NCBI GenBank assembly: GCA_002391105.1
Contig: DGRT01000056.1
Span: 1-10,790 of the forward strand
Direction of reading: 5' to 3'
From: Lachnospiraceae bacterium UBA4381
GTDB lineage: Bacteria; Bacillota; Clostridia; Lachnospirales; Lachnospiraceae
Length of the DNA stretch: 10,790 nucleotides
The position numbers were made by a program, and so were the translations under genes. This document shows positions 6,174 through 10,790 of this stretch, piece after piece. The notes below the pieces were generated by a model. That model saw only the letters and a list, made by a program, of their open reading frames with translations, was not told the DNA's origin and did not search any database. The number at the start of each line of letters is the position of its first letter. Position 1 is the first letter of the stretch.

Positions 6174-7019
6174 ATGAGAAGAATTATGAAAATGAGAAAG
6201 ATAAATGCTTTAATACTGGCTATTACTGTCACTATGGGATTGGCAGGATTACCTGTAAATGCAGAAAAGGTTTATCCTGAAGATTATCATGTTACAGATG
6301 AAGAGTGGGAAAAGGCTAAGAATGAGTTTAAGAAGCAAAATAATGAATGCACAGAAACTGAGCTGGAACAGGAAAGAGCAGTATATGAGTATGATCAGTG
6401 GAGCATCCTCTATAGTGAACAAATAAAAACGGAGGGCGGGCAGAAATACCTATATAACTATGGCGAGCCCGAAGCAAATGTATGGTTTTGTGATGTCGAT
6501 GATGGTTCTAAAACACCTGACTGGTACCGGAACCATAGCAGATGGGTTTATTCTGATGAAAATGGAAAGCTCTATGTGGATACCTGGAGGGAGATAGATG
6601 GTAAATGGTACCACTTTGATAATGATGGTTATATAAATATTAACTGGTATAAGGATAAAGAAGACTGGTACTATCTTGATCCGGAAACAGGAGCTATGAG
6701 ATCCGGAGGCTGGTTTCAGAGCAGTGACCATTTCTGGTATTACCTGGATAATAGTGGAAGGATGCAGACAGGCTGGGTTTATGTCAAAGGTGCCTGGTAT
6801 TATATGGATGAAACAGGACATGCTTTACTTGGAAGCTGGCTTAGTTATAATGGAAAATGGTATCTGCTGGGAGCAGATTACAGGATGAAGACCGGCTGGG
6901 TGGAGCAAGGTGACGGTACGTGGTACTACTTTGATGAATCCGGTGCTATGGTTACAGGAGACTATAGCATTGATGGAAAAAAATATGAATTTGACGTAAC
7001 AGGAAAATGGACAAAGTAA
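6174..7019 (+). CDS. Secreted choline-binding-repeat (CW_binding) protein
   Basis: A 281-residue exported protein. Start ATG 6174 follows AGGAGG (6159-6164); an upstream in-frame GTG at 6156 overlaps this RBS and is unlikely. A basic N-terminus (MRRIMKMRK) and hydrophobic core (ALILAITVTMGLAGL) lead to a probable cleavage after VNA (28-30). Residues 31-120 form a charged, uncharacterised region. From about 123 to 281 there are roughly seven aromatic repeats of the type W-Y-Y-[LFM]-D-x-x-G-x-M-x-T-G-W, ending in GKWTK. Such repeats bind choline or other wall-polymer decorations and anchor proteins to the envelope. No catalytic domain is visible, so it may be a structural, adhesive or signalling protein. 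Its stop is 31 nt before the sigma gene, which argues for co-transcription with the ECF sigma and anti-sigma genes. The DNA is AT-rich like its neighbours. Confidence 0.85.
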   Translation: MRRIMKMRKINALILAITVTMGLAGLPVNAEKVYPEDYHVTDEEWEKAKNEFKKQNNECTETELEQERAVYEYDQWSILYSEQIKTEGGQKYLYNYGEPEANVWFCDVDDGSKTPDWYRNHSRWVYSDENGKLYVDTWREIDGKWYHFDNDGYININWYKDKEDWYYLDPETGAMRSGGWFQSSDHFWYYLDNSGRMQTGWVYVKGAWYYMDETGHALLGSWLSYNGKWYLLGADYRMKTGWVEQGDGTWYYFDESGAMVTGDYSIDGKKYEFDVTGKWTK

Positions 7020-7050
7020 CAGGTTGTTTCATTTTCGGAGGCCTGATCAG

Positions 7051-7617
7051 ATGAAGCATCATACAGATAAGATAAATGATAGTAATTATATAGAGGAATT
7101 GAGAAGGCACAATGAAGATGCTCTTGAATTCGTTCTGAGAAGATACGGCAACCTTTTGAAGTCAGAGATAAGGTGTTATCTACAGGGGTATCAGGACGAA
7201 CAGGAGCAGTGCCTTCTTGATGTGTTAATGAGGATCTGGGACAATATTGATAAATTTGATGCTTCAATGGGTTCATTTCCAAACTGGATAGTCGCATTAT
7301 CCAGATACAGGGCCATAGATTTTCTGAGAAGAAATGCCGGGGTAGAGATTTCTTCGCTGGAAGAGCTGCTGGAGAGGGGAGATGATGTGCTGGCTTCCTT
7401 AGAAGAAACGGCTTCGATTGATATATCTGAAGAGGTAATAAAAGCGGAGGATTTTAAAGAAAAGCTTTGCGATGCTCTGGGGTGCCTCGAACCAAATGAC
7501 AGGGAACTGTTTATCAAATTATTTATTGAAGAGATAAGCGTTGAGGATCTTTCACGGCAAACAGGAATGTCAAAACCGATTATCTATAACAGAGTATCAC
7601 GGGGGCGGAAAAAATAA
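7051..7617 (+). CDS. ECF-type RNA polymerase sigma factor
   Basis: A 188-residue sigma-70-family factor lacking regions 1 and 3. Region 2 is at about 20-94: the core-binding part, then QEQCLLDVLMRIWDNIDKFD and FPNWIVALSRYRAIDFLRR, the helix that opens and reads the -10. A variable acidic linker covers 95-137. Region 4 is at about 138-188, with LEPNDRELFIKLFIEEISVEDLSR followed by the helix-turn-helix TGMSKPIIYNRVSRGRKK, which reads the -35. ATG 7051 has GGAGG (7037-7041) at 9-nt spacing; the longer frame from TTG 7024 is not favoured. The next gene starts 21 nt after the stop and encodes a single-pass membrane protein, the standard anti-sigma arrangement. The factor is likely held at the membrane until an envelope signal arrives. 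ECF factors often activate their own operon, so the upstream wall-binding gene is a probable target. Confidence 0.88.
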   Translation: MKHHTDKINDSNYIEELRRHNEDALEFVLRRYGNLLKSEIRCYLQGYQDEQEQCLLDVLMRIWDNIDKFDASMGSFPNWIVALSRYRAIDFLRRNAGVEISSLEELLERGDDVLASLEETASIDISEEVIKAEDFKEKLCDALGCLEPNDRELFIKLFIEEISVEDLSRQTGMSKPIIYNRVSRGRKK

Positions 7618-7638
7618 TGGGAAGGAGGAGAAAGTCTG

Positions 7639-8784
7639 ATGAAGAAAGATAATATATATGAGCTTATCAATAATATGATGACAGATGCAGACGAGAAGCT
7701 TGAATCAGAACAGTGGCCTGAGCTTACTTATGAAGAAACAGAAAAGATAATGAAAAAGCTTAGAGAAAGACGCAATCCTCCTTACAGAAAAAGATTATTT
7801 TCCTATGCTCTGGCTGCGATATTACTTGTCGGACTTTTAACCTATGGGTTATATTTTCTATCACAGAGATTAACACAGGAGAAAAATGATAACATCTCAT
7901 CTGGTCAGATGGCAGAAGAAAGTCTGACAGAACAGCCGGCGGAAGAAGATACGTCTGATCAGATAAAAGATAATTCTTCTTATGAAGCCCGCCATACGGA
8001 TAAAGAGCAGAAGGAAACAACTGCTGAAGAGGCTGCTGCTGATGAAACAGTTATATTAGAGAGGCATGATTTTAAGGTGGTTTCTTCATATATGACGCAG
8101 GAAGAGTATGCGATAAAGGACGAGCCGGAAGAAGACAGGGGGCTTAGTGTGGTTGTCTGGAATGCCGGAGGCAACTCGGACTGTAACTTTACCAGAGTAC
8201 TGTTTTCTGTCATAGGCGATGATATTGTCAAGCTGCACATTACTATAGATAAATGTGGACTATATACTGAAACACCGACCGATATTGATCCGGAGGAGTT
8301 TCTTGAATATAGAGGCGGAGACTATGAATCAAAGTATGGTATCGTTGTCAGTCCCGATAAGACATGGACGGTATTCGCTCCATTTGGCGAAACGAAATCC
8401 ATAGATATTGTTGAGGTGGCCGGCAATGATATTACAGTTGATTATTCAGAAGATATGAAATATGGTTTTTTCATTCCTTATGAACTGACAGAAGAACTGA
8501 ATGAAAAAGGACTGCTGGGAAATGTATTTGAGTGGTATGAAAATGAATATATAGTAAATTCTCTCCGGGATGCCGAACTATTGGTAGAGGCAACATACAG
8601 CAATGGAGATGTTATAACCAAATCGTATACAGTTAATCCCGGCTGGGTGCAATACTATACTATGCCCGGAACAGGATATCAGGTGGCGGAAGATGAATTT
8701 GCTTATGATGAAGATGCAGCAGATACCTTCAGCGATATTAATACAACTGAGTCTGTTTATGGAATAATACTGAAGGAAAATTAG
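7639..8784 (+). CDS. Single-pass membrane protein, probable anti-sigma factor
   Basis: A 381-residue protein with a cytoplasmic segment of about 50 residues (NIYELINNMM then ELTYEETEKIMKKLRERR), a basic stop (PPYRKR), one membrane helix at about 53-75, an acidic low-complexity linker (about 80-140, rich in E, T, S, Q) and a folded-looking outer domain (about 141-381). The N-terminal pattern resembles the DUF4179-type anti-sigma proteins that sit next to ECF genes in Firmicutes; this is recognition by eye. AGGAGG (7623-7628) lies 10 nt before ATG 7639. The cytoplasmic part would bind the sigma factor and the outer domain would sense. I recognise no known fold in the outer domain; it holds two cysteines (182, 206) that could form a disulfide, and aromatic/acidic strands. 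It could instead be a sensor without sigma binding, but the gene order argues for anti-sigma. Confidence 0.7.
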   Translation: MKKDNIYELINNMMTDADEKLESEQWPELTYEETEKIMKKLRERRNPPYRKRLFSYALAAILLVGLLTYGLYFLSQRLTQEKNDNISSGQMAEESLTEQPAEEDTSDQIKDNSSYEARHTDKEQKETTAEEAAADETVILERHDFKVVSSYMTQEEYAIKDEPEEDRGLSVVVWNAGGNSDCNFTRVLFSVIGDDIVKLHITIDKCGLYTETPTDIDPEEFLEYRGGDYESKYGIVVSPDKTWTVFAPFGETKSIDIVEVAGNDITVDYSEDMKYGFFIPYELTEELNEKGLLGNVFEWYENEYIVNSLRDAELLVEATYSNGDVITKSYTVNPGWVQYYTMPGTGYQVAEDEFAYDEDAADTFSDINTTESVYGIILKEN

Positions 8785-8875
8785 AATTTCTGGACACGAT
8801 TAAGTAAACTACCGTGAACAATTGTAATTAATACATTAAAGCAGGATTAGCCTGAAGTTATAGTATGGGAAAGCT

Positions 8876-8912
8876 AAAGCGTCTGTAGGTTTTTAACTTA
8901 CGGGCGCTTTTT
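8876..8912 (+). terminator. Rho-independent terminator after the sigma/anti-sigma cluster
   Basis: AAAGCGTCTGTAGGTT (8876-8891) pairs with AACTTACGGGCGCTTT (8895-8910) over 16 bp, including three G-T pairs, with a 3-nt loop and a T run (8908-8912). The next 25 bp hold a second GGGCGG-TTTTTT string (to 8936) that looks like half of another terminator arm. Confidence 0.9.
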
Positions 8913-8975
8913 AGGTTGACCTATGGGCGGTTTTTTCTGATTGAAAAAATGGCACATATCTTTGTTAGTTATGCT

Positions 8976-9003
8976 TTAACATCTTGATTATTTATGTTAA
9001 TAT
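8976..9003 (+). promoter_or_regulatory. Candidate dapF promoter with an inverted repeat
   Basis: A perfect 7-11-7 inverted repeat, TTAACAT (8976-8982) and ATGTTAA (8994-9000), lies about 40 bp before dapF. TTAACA (8976-8981) and TAATAT (8998-9003) with a 16-bp spacer could be the -35 and -10, so the repeat would overlap the promoter, as an operator would. AT-rich sequence makes chance pairing fairly easy. From here the leader is too short for a lysine riboswitch. Confidence 0.35.
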
Positions 9004-9038
9004 ATACTCTGTATATCTACGTCTGAAGGAGAACTGTG

Positions 9039-9983
9039 ATGAAATTCACAAAGATGCATGGTATAGGCAATGATTATGTCTATGTAAATTTATTTGAAGA
9101 GAGGGTAGATGATCCATCGGCACTTGCCACACTTGTCAGCGACAGGCATTTTGGAATAGGTTCAGATGGACTTATCCTGATCGGTCCGAGCGATAAGGCG
9201 GACTTTATGATGGATATGTATAATCTGGATGGTTCCAGAGGCAAAATGTGCGGAAATGGGATCAGATGCGTGGGCAAATATGTTTATGATCATGGTCTTA
9301 CCAGTAAGAAGATAATCACAGTAGAAACCTTGGCAGGTATCAAGACTCTGAATCTGAGTATCAAACCGGTTGGTGAAGTGCCGGGGTATAGCTTAGTCAG
9401 CAATGAAGGCTATGTGGTTTCTCAGGTCACGGTAAATATGGGTTCGCCTATATTTACACCTGAAGAGATACCGGTTAAGCTGGCACCGGGCTATGCACCC
9501 AAAAAACTGGGAAGTCTTATAGAACTCAGTCCTGTCAAGAATCCTGAGCTGGATCCAAAGCAGAAGGTTGTATATGACATGGGAATCGTTGTGGGAAATG
9601 ATTATTATAATGGAACCGGTATTTCCATGGGCAATCCTCACTTTGTTGTATTTGTAGATGATGTAGATAGTCTTCCTATCGAAAAGATAGGTCCGATGTT
9701 TGAAAAGCATCCTTTATTCCCTGAAAGTGTAAATACAGAATTTGTCCGGATAATAGACAGAACTCATGTGAAAATGAGAGTCTGGGAGAGAGGTTCCGGG
9801 GAAACTATGGCATGCGGAACCGGTGCTACAGCTACCGCTGTTGCATGTATGCTTCATGGCTTTGTCGATAATACGGTGACTGTTTCACTTCTGGGAGGAG
9901 ACCTCAGTATCAGATGGGATATGGAGGAAAACAGTGCTTTCATGACCGGACCTGCCACAACGGTTTTTGAGGGGGATTATTAA
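9039..9983 (+). CDS. dapF: Diaminopimelate epimerase
   Basis: Converts LL-diaminopimelate to meso-diaminopimelate, the lysine precursor and peptidoglycan cross-link residue, in the cytoplasm. The 314-residue sequence begins MKFTKMHGIGNDYVYV. The two catalytic cysteines are present: Cys71 in MCGNGIRC and Cys259 in ACGTGATA, with the WERGSGET motif (249-256) and SMGNPH (196-201). ATG 9039 has AAGGAG (9026-9031) at 7-nt spacing; the GTG at 9036 is too close. It is longer than E. coli DapF (274): extra residues lie before VNMGSP (about 17 more) and between VNMGSP and SMGNPH (about 26 more), around the hinge between the two lobes. dapL follows 46 nt downstream, so DapL product feeds directly into this enzyme. 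Confidence 0.97.
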   Translation: MKFTKMHGIGNDYVYVNLFEERVDDPSALATLVSDRHFGIGSDGLILIGPSDKADFMMDMYNLDGSRGKMCGNGIRCVGKYVYDHGLTSKKIITVETLAGIKTLNLSIKPVGEVPGYSLVSNEGYVVSQVTVNMGSPIFTPEEIPVKLAPGYAPKKLGSLIELSPVKNPELDPKQKVVYDMGIVVGNDYYNGTGISMGNPHFVVFVDDVDSLPIEKIGPMFEKHPLFPESVNTEFVRIIDRTHVKMRVWERGSGETMACGTGATATAVACMLHGFVDNTVTVSLLGGDLSIRWDMEENSAFMTGPATTVFEGDY

Positions 9984-10029
9984 GGTTTTATTGTTTTAAG
10001 TGGTTTTATGAAACAAGGAGTAACAAAAG

Positions 10030-10790
10030 GTGTTTAAGGTAAATCAGGATTATCTAAAGCTTCCGGGAAGCTATCTTTTCTCGGAAATAGCAAAGAGGGT
10101 AAAGGAGTATTCAGAGGCAAATCCGGAGAAGAAGATAATCAGGCTGGGAATAGGAGATGTAACACAGCCTCTCTGCCCGGCAGTTATAAAGGCTCTTCAC
10201 AGTGCCGTTGATGAGATGGCAGAGGCAGATACATTTAAAGGCTATGCACCGGATCTTGGATATGAATTTCTGAGATCTACCATAGCGGATAAGGTCTATA
10301 AACCGCTGGGAGCGGATATAGATAAGGATGAAATATTTGTTAGTGACGGCGCAAAGTCGGACTCAGGAAATATTCAGGAGATATTTGACAGGAATGTGAA
10401 GATTGCTGTTTGTGATCCGGTCTATCCTGTGTATGTTGATACAAATGTTATGGCAGGCAGAACCGGTACCTATGATGCGGCTACCGGACTCTGGAGTGAT
10501 GTTATCTACATGCCGTGTACTGCTGAAAATGGCTATGCACCCGAGCTGCCGTTAGATGGCAGGGATGGACTGGGTAAGGATAACAGGGTTCCGGATATCA
10601 TTTATCTCTGTTTTCCTAATAATCCGACCGGAGCAACCATCACGAAGGATGCACTTCAGGACTGGGTTGACTATGCAAACCGCATCGGTGCAGTTATAAT
10701 ATACGATGCTGCATATGAAGCATATATTTCAGAGGAGGATGTACCGCATAGTATCTATGAGATGCGTGGAGCAAGAACCTGTGCCATAGA
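10030..10790 (+). CDS. dapL: LL-diaminopimelate aminotransferase, 5' part (runs off the window)
   Basis: A PLP enzyme that makes LL-diaminopimelate from tetrahydrodipicolinate and glutamate in one step, bypassing the succinylase and acetylase branches. The first 253 codons are here; the family is about 410 residues. Motifs seen include LPGSYLFSEIAKRV, GIGDVTQPL (40-48), FVSDGAKSD (103-111), DPVYPVYVDTNVMAG (129-143), CFPNNPTG (194-201) and IIYDAAYEAYI (223-233), where the Asp contacts the PLP ring nitrogen. The PLP lysine lies beyond the edge. The start is GTG 10030, with AAGGAG (10015-10020) 9 nt upstream. There is no ATG nearby that keeps the conserved N-terminus. It follows dapF closely, in one operon. 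Confidence 0.95.
   Translation, partial: MFKVNQDYLKLPGSYLFSEIAKRVKEYSEANPEKKIIRLGIGDVTQPLCPAVIKALHSAVDEMAEADTFKGYAPDLGYEFLRSTIADKVYKPLGADIDKDEIFVSDGAKSDSGNIQEIFDRNVKIAVCDPVYPVYVDTNVMAGRTGTYDAATGLWSDVIYMPCTAENGYAPELPLDGRDGLGKDNRVPDIIYLCFPNNPTGATITKDALQDWVDYANRIGAVIIYDAAYEAYISEEDVPHSIYEMRGARTCAI

Noticed and set aside
8913..9038. Lysine riboswitch before dapF
   Set aside because: The DNA between the terminator and dapF is about 125 bp, the promoter candidate leaves only about 30 nt of leader, and none of the lysine-riboswitch stems is visible.

Overview
The window looks like the chromosome of a low-to-moderate-GC member of the Clostridia, most likely Lachnospiraceae. This rests on strong AGGAGG-type ribosome binding sites, AT-rich intergenic DNA, DapF paired with the aminotransferase DapL (variant diaminopimelate pathway), a secreted protein with choline-binding-type cell-wall repeats, and an ECF sigma/anti-sigma pair of Firmicutes style. 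The assignment is inference from gene content; no rRNA or tRNA is present.

Layout. 1-290: a scar zone with a truncated creatininase-family reading frame (+) that keeps its RBS and start but stops just after the first metal-ligand motif, abutting a possible gene remnant on the other strand. 290-4073 (- strand): an ABC exporter operon of one ATPase and two ABC-2-type permeases, read right to left. The gap between the permeases holds a four-copy 30-bp tandem repeat and a duplicated copy of the second permease's start region. 4074-4334: a divergent intergenic region with two perfect 25-bp direct repeats, each containing a TGACA/TGTCA palindrome, placed directly against a near-perfect sigma-A promoter for 4335-5903, a sodium:solute symporter. 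The symporter stop codon lies inside a REP-like palindrome, and gene end plus palindrome have been duplicated in tandem. A strong terminator follows.

6174-8784 (+): a tight three-gene cluster of a secreted choline-binding-repeat protein, an ECF sigma factor and a single-pass membrane protein that is probably its anti-sigma factor. This is the best candidate for an uncharacterised system: an envelope-sensing switch whose first gene is a cell-wall-binding protein. A 16-bp-stem terminator ends it. 9039 to the right edge: dapF followed by dapL (cut by the window edge), which together make meso-diaminopimelate for lysine and peptidoglycan.

Two themes stand out. One is the envelope focus of the right half (cell-wall-binding protein, sigma/anti-sigma pair, DAP synthesis). 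The other is the unusual number of short tandem duplications in the intergenic spaces (period or offset about 41, 30, 25 and 68 bp).
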